Shown: positions 16,917 to 24,952 of the stretch, in pieces
How the letters are laid out: each line of letters begins with the position of its first letter
How positions within the stretch are numbered: position 1 is the stretch's first letter
Assembly: GCA_024233135.1 (NCBI GenBank)
Contig: JACKPZ010000018.1
Coordinates: 1 to 64,000 of the forward strand
DNA: 64,000 nt
Direction of reading: 5' to 3'
Origin: Akkermansiaceae bacterium
Lineage (GTDB): Bacteria; Verrucomicrobiota; Verrucomicrobiia; Verrucomicrobiales; Akkermansiaceae
Notes under the pieces: generated by a model
Databases searched by the model: none
What the model was told of the DNA's origin: nothing
Seen by the model: the letters and a program-made list of their open reading frames with translations, nothing else
Translations under genes and position numbers: made by a program

Positions 16917-17288
16917 TCAGGCGGCTTCGAGGCGTTCGCGGACGGCGGCGATGAGATCCGCGCCGGTGAACGGCTTGGTGAAGTAGGGACAGCCCAGACG
17001 CAGGGCGTCCTCGCGGCGGAGTTGCGAATCCTGTCCCGTGATGAAAATCGTATGAGGAGCCCGGCCGTCCGCGATGAGGCGGCGCTGCAATTCCAGTCCC
17101 GAGATTCCGGGAAGCTGGATGTCGGCGATGAGCACCGAGGTGGTGGACCGCTCGGTGGATCCGAGAAACTCCTCAGCCGATGCGAAGGCGCGGGTCGTGA
17201 AACCCGATGCCTGCAACAGGCGGACCACCGCCTCGCGGACGCTCGAATCGTCATCGACGATCGCGATTTGGCGGCCTTCCCCGATCAT
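16917..17288 (-). CDS. Single-domain response regulator (123 aa)
   Basis: This is a stand-alone receiver domain: acidic pocket IAIVDDD (11-14), phospho-acceptor D56 in VLIADIQLPGISGLELQ, switch Thr in IFITGQDSQL and K105 in GCPYFTKPFTG. No output domain follows; it ends RERLEAA. I prefer the ATG at 17288 directly before the first beta strand; ATG 17297 and GTG 17318 also fit. It is 98 nt downstream of the FixJ-like regulator and probably takes phosphate from the same sensor kinase as a sink, competitor or relay. Co-transcription with aqpZ is likely (19-nt gap). Confidence 0.82.
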   Translation of the reverse strand: MIGEGRQIAIVDDDSSVREAVVRLLQASGFTTRAFASAEEFLGSTERSTTSVLIADIQLPGISGLELQRRLIADGRAPHTIFITGQDSQLRREDALRLGCPYFTKPFTGADLIAAVRERLEAA

Positions 17289-17386
17289 GCCGGGAACCAT
17301 GGCAAGAAAGCGCGGCACCGGCTATTGTGCCTTCGGGCACATTCCTTGCCCGAAGGTGAGGTGTTCGGGTGAAACGCGGGCCGGCG

Positions 17387-18022
17387 TCAGTTCGGTCTCG
17401 GGATCCGTGTGGCGATGCTGACGAGGTCCGGCAGCGTCGCCGCCTCCATCTTGCGCATCACCTGCGCCCGGTGGGCCTTCACGGTGCGTTCCGCGCAGCC
17501 GAGTTCCGCCGCGATCCCCTTGTTCGGCTCGCCCGCGATGACACGTTCGAAAACCACCTTTTCCGTTGGCGTGAGAGACTCGAAACGACGCGAGACCTCG
17601 CGTGATTCAGCGGCCAGATTCCACCGTTCGCGTTCTTCTTCAAGGGCCATTCCCACCACCCGCAGCAGGTCATCTTTCCCGACCGGCTTGGTGAGGAAAT
17701 CGAACGCACCATCTTTCACCGCCCGCACGCTCATCGGGATGTCCCCGTGGCCGGTGAGAAACACCACCGGAATCGTTTCTCCCTGGCGGAGCAGCGCCCG
17801 CTGCAGCTCCAGCCCCGACGGCCCGCCCGGCATCCGGACGTCGAGCAAGACGCAGCCCCTCAGCGGTCCGAGGCGGGCCAGCAGGAAATCCGCGGTCGAT
17901 GCATAGCTTCTCACCTCATGCCCGGCCGCGCGCAGAAGCCGCGCCAACGCCGTGCGCAAACTCTCGTCGTCATCGACGATGTGCACGCACGATGTGTTCT
18001 CCGCTGGTGCTTCAACGCTCAT
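17387..18022 (-). CDS. FixJ/NarL-type response regulator (211 aa)
   Basis: The N-terminal receiver domain has the acidic pocket HIVDDDE, acceptor D61 in CVLLDVRMPGGPSGLELQ, T90 in VVFLTGHGDIPMSVRAVKDGA and K112 in FLTKPVGK. The C-terminal LuxR-type helix-turn-helix (about 150-205) shows LTPTEKVVFERVIAGEPNKGIA and ERTVKAHRAQVMRKM. This is the FixJ arrangement (the TGHGDIPMxVxAxKxGAxDFLxKP signature is typical). The start at 18022 overlaps the histidine kinase stop by 11 nt, so the two are translationally coupled and are the cognate pair. Confidence 0.9.
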   Translation of the reverse strand: MSVEAPAENTSCVHIVDDDESLRTALARLLRAAGHEVRSYASTADFLLARLGPLRGCVLLDVRMPGGPSGLELQRALLRQGETIPVVFLTGHGDIPMSVRAVKDGAFDFLTKPVGKDDLLRVVGMALEEERERWNLAAESREVSRRFESLTPTEKVVFERVIAGEPNKGIAAELGCAERTVKAHRAQVMRKMEAATLPDLVSIATRIPRPN

Positions 18023-20204
18023 CGCAGGCAGGCAATATGAGGTGGAAACACGCGCCGGCGGAAGCCGAATCGCCGTGGATGACGAGCCGGCCGCCGTGCG
18101 ACTCGGCGATCGACTTCGAAAGCGCAAGCCCGAGCCCCATCCCGTCCGACTTGGTGCTGAAAAAACTCTCGAACATCTTGTCCCGGATCTCTTCGGGGAT
18201 GCCCGGGCCGCTGTCGCTCACCGAAATCCGCACTTCGCCAGCGGCCGTGGTGTCCGCGTGGATGCGGATTTCGCGTGGATCGACTCCGGTTTCGCAGACG
18301 GCGTCCATCGCGTTGAGCAGCAGGTTCAGCAGGACCTGTTCGAGTTGCACCCGCTCCGCGGAAACCCGCGGCAGGTTTTCGGGCACATCGCAGGCGAGCG
18401 TGATGCCGCGGCGTTTGCAATCATGCCGGACCATCGACGCCACACCGCAGGCGACCCTTCCCGGGTCGAGTGCCTCGCGTTTCATCTCCTCGCGGGAAAC
18501 GAGCGAGCGCACCTGCCGGATCACCTCGCCGGCCCTGAGGTCGTCGCGACGGATGTCCGCGAGGATCGCCCGGATCTCGTCGAGCGGGGGAGATGGTGAA
18601 TCCATCAGGATCTCCGCGGCCTCGGTGTTGCTCAAGATGGCGCCGAGCGGTTGGTTCACCTCGTGGGCGATCGATGCCGTGAGCTCTCCCAGCATGCCGA
18701 GCCGCGATGCGCGGGCGAGTTGGTGGCGCGCCTCCTCGGCCTCGTGACGGTCCGTCACATCCTGCGCCATCGAGACGAAACAAGGCTCGCCGTAGAGATC
18801 CAGAAGCTCCGTGGAAACGCTCATCCGCCGGCTTCCACCGTCGGGCAGGTGGATCACCTGCTCGAAGTCCCGCAGCGCCTTGCCGGACGCCAGGTAGCCT
18901 TGAATCCCCTTCTCCAGCGCCCCCTCGAACGCGAAGCGCAGCTCGGTGTGCGAACGGCCCACCGCTTCCTCGCGCCGCACTCCCATCGTTTCCTCCCACG
19001 CCGGATTCACATCGACGATCCTGCCGTCGCGCTGCCGGAAAATGCTGATCGGCACCGGACTGCCGCGGAACACCTGGCGGAATCTCGACTCCGACGACGT
19101 TTGTTTCACCTCGGCGGCGCGCTGCCGCGCCCTCGCGCCTAACAGCCCGATGATCAGCGCCCCCTGTGCCAACAACATCGCGCCGCCGGCCAGCACCGCC
19201 GTCCGGTGCTGCTCCCAGAGCGAGGGTTCGAGAAACCTCAGCTCGCTCCCGTGTGGAAGCCGTGATTTCTTCCACCCGAAACGGTCCAGCGCCCGCGCGT
19301 CGAAGACGAGGCGCGGCGTGCCGGGTTCCTCCAGGCCCGCCGCGGCGCCGCCTCCTTCCTCGAGGATCCGGCGGGCGATCATGCCGAGGGCGAAACCCTC
19401 GTCCTCGAAGGGCGTCACCGCGCCGCCGAGGACCCCGGTGCCGAGAAACGTGTCGTACACGCACACGACGGGCGCCGCGGAAGCGGCCGCGAGTTGTCTG
19501 GCGATCTCACGCGGAACGGTCGTGCGGCCGTCCGGAGTCTTGAAATAAGATAGGTAAAACACCAGCGCGTCCTCCGGCAGCCGGCCCACCCGCCGCTTCA
19601 GCGTTTCAAGATCCTCGCCGTCCGAGAACTCGAACTCGAAGCGATTCCGGAATCCCTCGATCCGGTCCACCGTTTCCAGCCGCCGCGTCCGGTCGAACTC
19701 CGCCGCTCCCGTCACCACCAGAATGCGGCGGACCTGCGGGCGGATCTCCGGCAGCTTTTCCAGCAGGGGGCGGATGTCCCACATCATCGGCCGCCCCGCC
19801 AGGCCGTCCGGCCGCGGCAGTCCGTCCAACTGCGGAGGTGTCACCGCTCCGACGATCACCGGCACTCCGGGAAACAAGCTGTCCCGCCTCTCCGCGAGAA
19901 ACTCGAGGGCCTGTGGTCCGATGCACATGCACGCCGCGGGTGGTTGCTCCCGGTGTCGCTCCGCGAGGTAGCGTTCCATCACCGCCTCCTGCCCGGGGCC
20001 GGGGAAACGCACCGCATCGAGGAACTCGCCGAAGAGATCCGCCCGCGTGGGGCCGTCCGCGCTCGCGAACGCCTTGCGGATGCCTTGTTCGATCTTCTGG
20101 TTCGCGGGGAGAAGACGGTCGTTGGAGAACAACATCAGGACGCGCGGACGCTCCGCGGCACCCAGAAGGGCGGGCGCCAGCAGGAGCGGGAGAAAACGCG
20201 TCAT
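18012..20204 (-). CDS. Hybrid-sensor histidine kinase: substrate-binding-like domain, PAS, HisKA, HATPase (730 aa)
   Basis: The order is signal peptide (MTRFLPLLLAPALLGAAERP), then a periplasmic ABC substrate-binding-like region (about 20-310: PRVLMLFSNDRLLPANQKIE, ILVVTGAAEFDRTRR, VVCVYDTFLGTGVLGG, FALGMIARRIL). One transmembrane helix (about 340-362) precedes a PAS domain (about 375-490: FRQVFRGSPVPISIFRQRDG). HisKA has phospho-acceptor H514 in ASIAHEVNQPLGAILSN, and the ATPase has N box LLNLLLNAMDAV, G1 SDSGPGIPEEI and G2 GMGLGLALSKSI. The start at 20204 gives the signal peptide. It senses an extracytoplasmic ligand (unknown) and passes phosphate to the overlapping FixJ-like regulator. 'HEVNQPL' is typical of FixL/DctB-like kinases. 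Confidence 0.88.
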   Translation of the reverse strand: MTRFLPLLLAPALLGAAERPRVLMLFSNDRLLPANQKIEQGIRKAFASADGPTRADLFGEFLDAVRFPGPGQEAVMERYLAERHREQPPAACMCIGPQALEFLAERRDSLFPGVPVIVGAVTPPQLDGLPRPDGLAGRPMMWDIRPLLEKLPEIRPQVRRILVVTGAAEFDRTRRLETVDRIEGFRNRFEFEFSDGEDLETLKRRVGRLPEDALVFYLSYFKTPDGRTTVPREIARQLAAASAAPVVCVYDTFLGTGVLGGAVTPFEDEGFALGMIARRILEEGGGAAAGLEEPGTPRLVFDARALDRFGWKKSRLPHGSELRFLEPSLWEQHRTAVLAGGAMLLAQGALIIGLLGARARQRAAEVKQTSSESRFRQVFRGSPVPISIFRQRDGRIVDVNPAWEETMGVRREEAVGRSHTELRFAFEGALEKGIQGYLASGKALRDFEQVIHLPDGGSRRMSVSTELLDLYGEPCFVSMAQDVTDRHEAEEARHQLARASRLGMLGELTASIAHEVNQPLGAILSNTEAAEILMDSPSPPLDEIRAILADIRRDDLRAGEVIRQVRSLVSREEMKREALDPGRVACGVASMVRHDCKRRGITLACDVPENLPRVSAERVQLEQVLLNLLLNAMDAVCETGVDPREIRIHADTTAAGEVRISVSDSGPGIPEEIRDKMFESFFSTKSDGMGLGLALSKSIAESHGGRLVIHGDSASAGACFHLILPACDER

Positions 20205-20378
20205 GCCGGCTGTTCTAGCAGGACGGTAGCACGGCGGAAACCCCCAAAATCGGGTCGACTTGGTCACCATTGGTGCGGCGGTCCGGTTCCGGATTTCGGA
20301 TGGCGGACCCCGGCGTGATGTGGCTACCATCCATCCGTGGCCCGCGGCGCGGGCCTCCCCACGAACCGTTCGCACGCC

Positions 20379-20744
20379 ATGGACTGGAAAACCCTGCTCG
20401 TCATCGCCGTCGTCGTCGTCGTCATCATCATCGTCAAGAAAGCCGGCCAGGTTTCCGCGGACGACGCCCGCGGCATGCTTGGCAAAGGGGCCGCGGTCAT
20501 CGACGTCCGCAGCCCGGGAGAATTCCAATCCGGCCACCTGCCGCAGGCGGTGAACATCCCGCTCGACCTCATCGAAACCGATCTGCCGCGGCAATACCCG
20601 GACAAGGGCCAGGTCCTCCTCCTTCATTGCGCCAGCGGGATGCGCAGCTCCGTCGCCGCGCGGAAGCTCAAGGCGCTGGGATATGCGAACGCCCACAACC
20701 TCGGCTCCTATCAGCGGGCCGCCGGGATCGTGGGTTCCCGCTGA
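20379..20744 (+). CDS. Membrane-anchored rhodanese-like protein (121 aa)
   Basis: A single N-terminal transmembrane helix (MDWKTLLVIAVVVVVIIIVK) is followed by one rhodanese domain: VSADDARGMLGKGAAVIDVR, PGEFQSGHLPQAVNIPLDLI, then the catalytic loop with C84 in LLLHCASGMRSS. With Cys present it could be an active sulfurtransferase; the natural substrate is unknown. It is a solitary gene, divergent from the histidine kinase (174 nt between starts) and convergent with menD (20-nt gap). I chose the ATG at 20379 because it begins the membrane helix. Confidence 0.86.
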   Translation: MDWKTLLVIAVVVVVIIIVKKAGQVSADDARGMLGKGAAVIDVRSPGEFQSGHLPQAVNIPLDLIETDLPRQYPDKGQVLLLHCASGMRSSVAARKLKALGYANAHNLGSYQRAAGIVGSR

Positions 20745-20764
20745 AACCCGCCGCGGGGATGGAT

Positions 20765-22327
20765 CTATCCAATCCGGTCGAAGTCCCGCCAGAACGCCGC
20801 CGTTTCCCTGTCGGACGGCCGGATTTCCAACAGTGAGGTCGTTTCGCCCGCTTCGAAGGTGTCGAAGTCGTCCGCGGTGCGGATGAGGTGGTGGGGCATG
20901 CCCCACAGTTTCGCGAATCCTGATAGATCGGCGGCGTGGGGATTGGTCATGCACTCGACGGCTTGGGCGCTCATGCTGCGCAGGCGGGGCAGGCGGGAGA
21001 AGATGCGACCGCCGCCGTTGTTCAGCACGGCGAGCACGCGGCCGCGGGGCTCGACCTGGCCGAGCGCGAAGCCGGCGGCGAGGTCGTAGAGCGCGGTGAG
21101 GTCGCCGACAAGGCACCAGGCATCGGCATGGAAGGCGGTGGCGCCGAGCCAGGTGGAGATCTGGCCGTCGATGCCGTTGGCGCCGCGGTTGGCGCGGACG
21201 AGTTGGACGGGCCGCTGCCACTGGGCGAAGAGGTTCCACTCGCGGATGGGCAGCGAGTTTCCGAGAAACACGGAGGAGCCGATCGATGCGTAGTGGGAGA
21301 GCTGGCGGACGAGCGCCGGCTCGCTGTCGGGGTAGGTTTCGATCAGCTCGTCGATGTGTGCGGCGCGGGCGGAGTTGCCTTGCAGGTGGTCGAGCGCGTC
21401 GTCGGCGGGATCGATCTCGCCGAGGGCGCGCAAGACCCGGCCGGCGTTGCCGCGGGTGACGTGGGATTCGCGGGCGATGCCGGGCAGGCCGTTGCGGCAG
21501 ATCGACCAGACATCGGTTTTCTCCAGTTCTTCGAGGTCGCGCCAGAAGCGTCCGCTCGGCACCTCGCCGATGCGCAGGACCTTCCCGGGCGGAACGGATT
21601 TCAGCACGCGGTCCGGGTGGCTGATGGAAATCGGCTCGAGCGCCTCGCGCAGGCCGGAGGTGGCTTCGGCGACGACCGGCGCACCGAAGTCGCGGCAGAA
21701 ATGGTAGACCTCCTCGCGTTCGTCGGGTTCGAGGCCGCCGACCATCACCACGATGCCGCGGAAAACGTCCTCGCGCAGCCAGCGGGCGAGGGTGCCGACG
21801 TCGGGACGGTCGTGCACCGGCTGAAACTCGGACGGCTCGCTGTCGGTGAAGTCATCGTCGCCGGGTTCGAAGTCCTCACCGAGCTCGACGTTCAGGTGGA
21901 TCGGTCGTTTGCCGTCCCATGCATCGAAGCCATCGTCCTCGGCGTAACATCCGAACAGACCGGGTTGCTCGATCGTCTGCGGCGCACCGGATCCGCGGAA
22001 AGCGGCAGGGCGGTCGGCGGTGATCGCGACCAGCGGGCGTGCCTGGTAAAACGCCTCGATCACCGGCGGCAGCAATTCCGCCGCAGCGGTGCCGCTGGTG
22101 GTGACGACGGCGCACGGTTTCCCGGTTTCCATCGTCCGACCGAGGGCGAAAAACCCGGCGCTGCGTTCCTCAAAGTGCCGCCACACGCGCGCGCGGCCGG
22201 CGGTTTCCGCACGGGAAACTGCTTCAAGCAGAGCCGCATTGCGGGCACCCGCGCAAACGACGAACTCGCGCACCCCCGCGCCGAGGCAGCGCGCCACCGT
22301 TTCCACCGCCGTGTCCCATGTGTTCAC
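20765..22327 (-). CDS. menD: MenD, SEPHCHC synthase (520 aa)
   Basis: 2-Succinyl-5-enolpyruvyl-6-hydroxy-3-cyclohexene-1-carboxylate synthase catalyses the thiamine-diphosphate-dependent step of menaquinone synthesis from isochorismate and 2-oxoglutarate. Visible landmarks are the N-terminal CAGARNAALLEAV region, catalytic Glu in VWRHFEERSAGFFALG, CAVVTTSGTAAAELLPPVIE with PLVAITADRP, then the TPP domain: FLGNSLPIREWNLF, RGANGIDGQISTWLG, GDLTALYDLAAGF and VLNNGGGRIFSRLP. Length is typical though slightly short. No other men gene is in the window. It implies a menaquinone-using respiratory chain. Confidence 0.92.
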   Translation of the reverse strand: MNTWDTAVETVARCLGAGVREFVVCAGARNAALLEAVSRAETAGRARVWRHFEERSAGFFALGRTMETGKPCAVVTTSGTAAAELLPPVIEAFYQARPLVAITADRPAAFRGSGAPQTIEQPGLFGCYAEDDGFDAWDGKRPIHLNVELGEDFEPGDDDFTDSEPSEFQPVHDRPDVGTLARWLREDVFRGIVVMVGGLEPDEREEVYHFCRDFGAPVVAEATSGLREALEPISISHPDRVLKSVPPGKVLRIGEVPSGRFWRDLEELEKTDVWSICRNGLPGIARESHVTRGNAGRVLRALGEIDPADDALDHLQGNSARAAHIDELIETYPDSEPALVRQLSHYASIGSSVFLGNSLPIREWNLFAQWQRPVQLVRANRGANGIDGQISTWLGATAFHADAWCLVGDLTALYDLAAGFALGQVEPRGRVLAVLNNGGGRIFSRLPRLRSMSAQAVECMTNPHAADLSGFAKLWGMPHHLIRTADDFDTFEAGETTSLLEIRPSDRETAAFWRDFDRIG

Positions 22328-22454
22328 GGCATCGTGCTAGCGCAGGGCGGGGAAAGAATGAACCGCAAAGTCGATGGCAGGGGGGCTTTCTCCGAAAGGT
22401 CCGTCGCACGGCGTTCCGCAGGTGCGAACGAGTCGATTCCTCTCCGAGCCGCCC

Positions 22455-22481
22455 CTCTCCGGACCGCCCGGAGAGCGGTCC
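22455..22481 (+). promoter_or_regulatory. Two mutually exclusive hairpins upstream of the deacetylase gene
   Basis: Two overlapping perfect hairpins cannot form together: CTCTCCGG/CCGGAGAG (22455-22462 with 22468-22475) and GGACCGC/GCGGTCC (22461-22467 with 22475-22481). The second is followed by TGCCTTTTCCCC. They lie 55 nt before the ATG at 22536. The arrangement resembles an attenuator, but I see no leader peptide or riboswitch core. In a GC-rich genome it could be chance. Confidence 0.3.
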
Positions 22482-22535
22482 CTGCCTTTTCCCCTTTGCA
22501 GCGGGCCGATTCCTCGGTTGGGTGGGGTGCCCCTC

Positions 22536-23450
22536 ATGCGTTGCTTTTACTCGCAGGACCTCGAACTCGCGCTGCCGGCGGGACATCCGTTCCCGATGGA
22601 GAAGTTCCGCGTTTCCAAGGACATGCTGCTGGAGGGCGGCATCCTGCGGCCGGACGAGATTGTGGAGGTGAAACCGGCGGGCGGCCACCTGCTCCAGCGG
22701 GTCCATGAGGTCGATTACATCCGCAAGATCGAGAGCGGCCTGCTCGACCGCAAGGAGCAGCTCCTGCTCGGCTTGCCGGCCACGCCGCAGCTTTTCAAGC
22801 GCTGCGCGGTCGAAGTCGAGGCCACCCGGCTCGCTTGCGACGCGGCGATCTCCGAGGGAATCGGCGTCTGCCTCGCCGGTGGCACGCACCACGCGTTCCG
22901 TGGGCATGGCGAGGGTTACTGCGTGTTCAACGACGTCGCCATCGCCATCCGAGACATCCAGAGCCGGCACCCGAACATCCGCATCATGGTGGTCGATACC
23001 GACGCCCACCAGGGCAACGGCACCGCCGCCCTGCTCAAGGACGATCCGCGGGTGTTCACGTATTCGATCCACGTCGGCCGCAACTATCCGACGAAGAAGG
23101 CGGAAAGCAGTCTGGATGTGGAAACCACCCGCTACGTCGAGGGCGAGATGTATCTGAAACAACTCTTCACCAGTCTCGCCGACGCGCTCGACAAGTTCGC
23201 GCCCGATCTCGTCATCTGGGTTTCCGGCGCGGACAACCACCGCAACGACCGCTTCGGGCAGATGTTTCTTTCGCTGAAGGACATCCAGCGGCGTGACGAG
23301 GTCCTGTTAGGCGCCTTCGTCCGCAACCGCATCCCGGTGGCCGTGCTCTACGGCGGCGGCTACAACCGCGAGGCCCAGTTCACCGCGAAACTCCACCGCA
23401 ACACCGTGGCCACCGCGAAGAAACTCGCGGCGCAATACCGGGGGCTGTGA
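22536..23450 (+). CDS. Histone deacetylase-family amidohydrolase (304 aa)
   Basis: The class I/II-type deacetylase fold is recognisable. The catalytic His pair is H118-H119 in AGGTHHAFRGHGEGYCVFND, zinc ligands D156 and H158 are in VVDTDAHQGNGTA, and the third metal Asp is in WVSGADNHRNDRFG. The C-terminal glycine loop is VLYGGGYN. The gene starts at the ATG 22536, directly before the MRCFYSQDLELALPAGHPFP segment used by bacterial acetoin-utilisation-type (AcuC-like) deacetylases. The protein probably deacetylates a small amine or an acetyl-lysine; the substrate is not predictable. It is divergent from menD (208 nt between starts), with two alternative hairpins in its leader. Confidence 0.88.
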   Translation: MRCFYSQDLELALPAGHPFPMEKFRVSKDMLLEGGILRPDEIVEVKPAGGHLLQRVHEVDYIRKIESGLLDRKEQLLLGLPATPQLFKRCAVEVEATRLACDAAISEGIGVCLAGGTHHAFRGHGEGYCVFNDVAIAIRDIQSRHPNIRIMVVDTDAHQGNGTAALLKDDPRVFTYSIHVGRNYPTKKAESSLDVETTRYVEGEMYLKQLFTSLADALDKFAPDLVIWVSGADNHRNDRFGQMFLSLKDIQRRDEVLLGAFVRNRIPVAVLYGGGYNREAQFTAKLHRNTVATAKKLAAQYRGL

Positions 23451-23466
23451 GAGTCCTTCCCGATGC

Positions 23467-23495
23467 TTGAAACACGCCGGACGACCGCCTAGCGT
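23467..23495 (+). promoter_or_regulatory. Sigma70-type promoter for the three-gene membrane cluster
   Basis: TTGAAA (23467-23472), a 17-nt spacer and TAGCGT (23490-23495) form a plausible -35/-10 pair. Transcription would start about 5-8 nt later and almost at the ATG (23505), leaving a very short or leaderless 5' end. There is no Shine-Dalgarno sequence between the -10 and the ATG, which agrees with that. Confidence 0.5.
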
Positions 23496-23504
23496 CATGC
23501 GGAA

Positions 23505-24179
23505 ATGAGGTCGCCCTTGAAGTTGATGGGAGGGGTCTGGCTGGTCACCGCTTCAAGCGCGATGGCCGGGATGACGGTGATCACGCTGACGGATGTCGCG
23601 AAGGCGCGGCTCGACGCGTTGTCATTCTTTCTTGCCGCATTCTTCGCGATCTCGTGGCTGGTGAAAATCGTGTGGAACCATCTGGCGAAGTCGCTCACGA
23701 TGCTTCCCCGCCTCGACTACCGGCGCGCGCTCGGCTTGGTGTTTCTCTCCGGGCTGATGTTTTACGTCGTGCTGACGATGATTTCCGGAGCGCGCGAGTT
23801 GCTCACGCCGGGTGCATGGGAGAAACAAGGAGTCGGATACCGGATGCGCGAAGGGGCGGAGATTTCCTTGTCCAAAGACGAGCGACGCGCCGCGATCGCG
23901 AAACTGCGAGACTCGATCTGGGCTTACGCCAAGACGCACGATGGCGACGCGCCAGCGAGTCCCTTCGCGGCCGGTGTCGATGCGGAATCATGGCGGTTTC
24001 CCGGCGGTGGGATGTATTGCCTGATGCCCGGCGTGAAACCCGGCGGTGGACGCGAGGTGCTCGTCTATGAACCATCGGCGGCGGGAGGCAGGCGTTTCGT
24101 GATCCTCGGCGACGGCAGCATCGAGGACCGCGATGAAGGGAAGTTGAAACGTCAGATCGAAGACCGTCTCGAACGATGA
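23505..24179 (+). CDS. Membrane protein of unknown function (224 aa)
   Basis: Three hydrophobic segments are visible: about 10-28, 38-52 (ALSFFLAAFFAISWLVKI) and 75-92 (ALGLVFLSGLMFYVVLTMI). They are followed by a soluble C-terminal domain of about 125 residues (DERRAAIAKLRDSIWAYAKT, PFAAGVDAESWRFPGGGMYCLMPG, VLVYEPSAAGGRRFVILGDGSIE). I recognise no family. The soluble part has a pseudopilin-like rhythm of helix, short beta strands and a final GDGS turn. It is the first of three overlapping genes (ATGA with the next), so they probably form one complex. Confidence 0.7.
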   Translation: MRSPLKLMGGVWLVTASSAMAGMTVITLTDVAKARLDALSFFLAAFFAISWLVKIVWNHLAKSLTMLPRLDYRRALGLVFLSGLMFYVVLTMISGARELLTPGAWEKQGVGYRMREGAEISLSKDERRAAIAKLRDSIWAYAKTHDGDAPASPFAAGVDAESWRFPGGGMYCLMPGVKPGGGREVLVYEPSAAGGRRFVILGDGSIEDRDEGKLKRQIEDRLER

Positions 24180-24952
24180 GTCCGGAACCAAGCGCGCCGG
24201 TGAAACGAAAGGGCTGTTTGGGGCGCTTCATCCTGGTGGCTCTACTTGTGCTTCTTGTGGCCTATGGATCACTCATTCTTGCGAGAGGAACCGCTCTCTT
24301 GGAATTCGTCATCCGGGTGTTGATCGGCTGGGTGTTTCATCTCCGGGATGCCGGCCTTCCCGTGGTGATGGGAAACGCGGGCGCGCTGTGGTTTCCCCTC
24401 GCCTGCCTGGCGCTGGCGGGCTGGATGGCGCACCGGTTTCTCGTTTGGTGGGCGGCTGCGAGAAACCGGACGTGGAGACCAGGAACCTCCGCGTGTTTGG
24501 TCGCTTTGTTTGTCTTGGCGAGTGCGTCGGCCATCGCGATGAGCGGGGTGTTCCACCAGATGATGTGGCTGGCGGGGTCAAAGATCGTCGAGTCGAACCG
24601 GCGGACTAATCTGACCATGGCGATCAACAACCTGCGGCAGTTGTGGCTGGTCGTCATGGACTTTGAAGCGGAGCACGGCCGTCATGCGGAATCGCTCGAA
24701 GAACTGGTGGCGATCCAGCCGGATGTTGCGCCTCTGATCTACTTGAGGACGCTGGACGATGAAAGTCCGCCGGAACGGGTTGCATATCTCCGTCCGGACG
24801 ATGCCTCGTTCCCGGCGCCGCTGTTTGTCGGTCCTTGGATCGACGGCAAGGTGCCGGTCGCGTTCACGGATGGTTCGGTGAGATCCGTGTCTGCCAAGGA
24901 GGCCACGCGTCTTCTCGCTGGAAAACCTGCGGAAAGCCCGGCCGATGAGTGA
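24176..24952 (+). CDS. Membrane protein with pseudopilin-like C-terminal domain (258 aa)
   Basis: Four hydrophobic segments lie in the first 130 residues (CLGRFILVALLVLLVAYGSL, FVIRVLIGWVFHL, LWFPLACLALAGWMAHRFLVWW, ACLVALFVLASASAIAMSG). They lead to a soluble part with LTMAINNLRQLWLVVMDFEAEHG, a long alpha helix of the type in pseudopilin mature domains. Next come HAESLEELV and the DGKVPVAFTDGSVRSVS ending that recalls the H-X9-DG/'DGSV' tail of verrucomicrobial and planctomycete pseudopilin-like proteins. No prepilin peptidase site is present. It overlaps the upstream gene by ATGA and the next by 8 nt. Function unknown. Confidence 0.7.
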   Translation: MSPEPSAPVKRKGCLGRFILVALLVLLVAYGSLILARGTALLEFVIRVLIGWVFHLRDAGLPVVMGNAGALWFPLACLALAGWMAHRFLVWWAAARNRTWRPGTSACLVALFVLASASAIAMSGVFHQMMWLAGSKIVESNRRTNLTMAINNLRQLWLVVMDFEAEHGRHAESLEELVAIQPDVAPLIYLRTLDDESPPERVAYLRPDDASFPAPLFVGPWIDGKVPVAFTDGSVRSVSAKEATRLLAGKPAESPADE

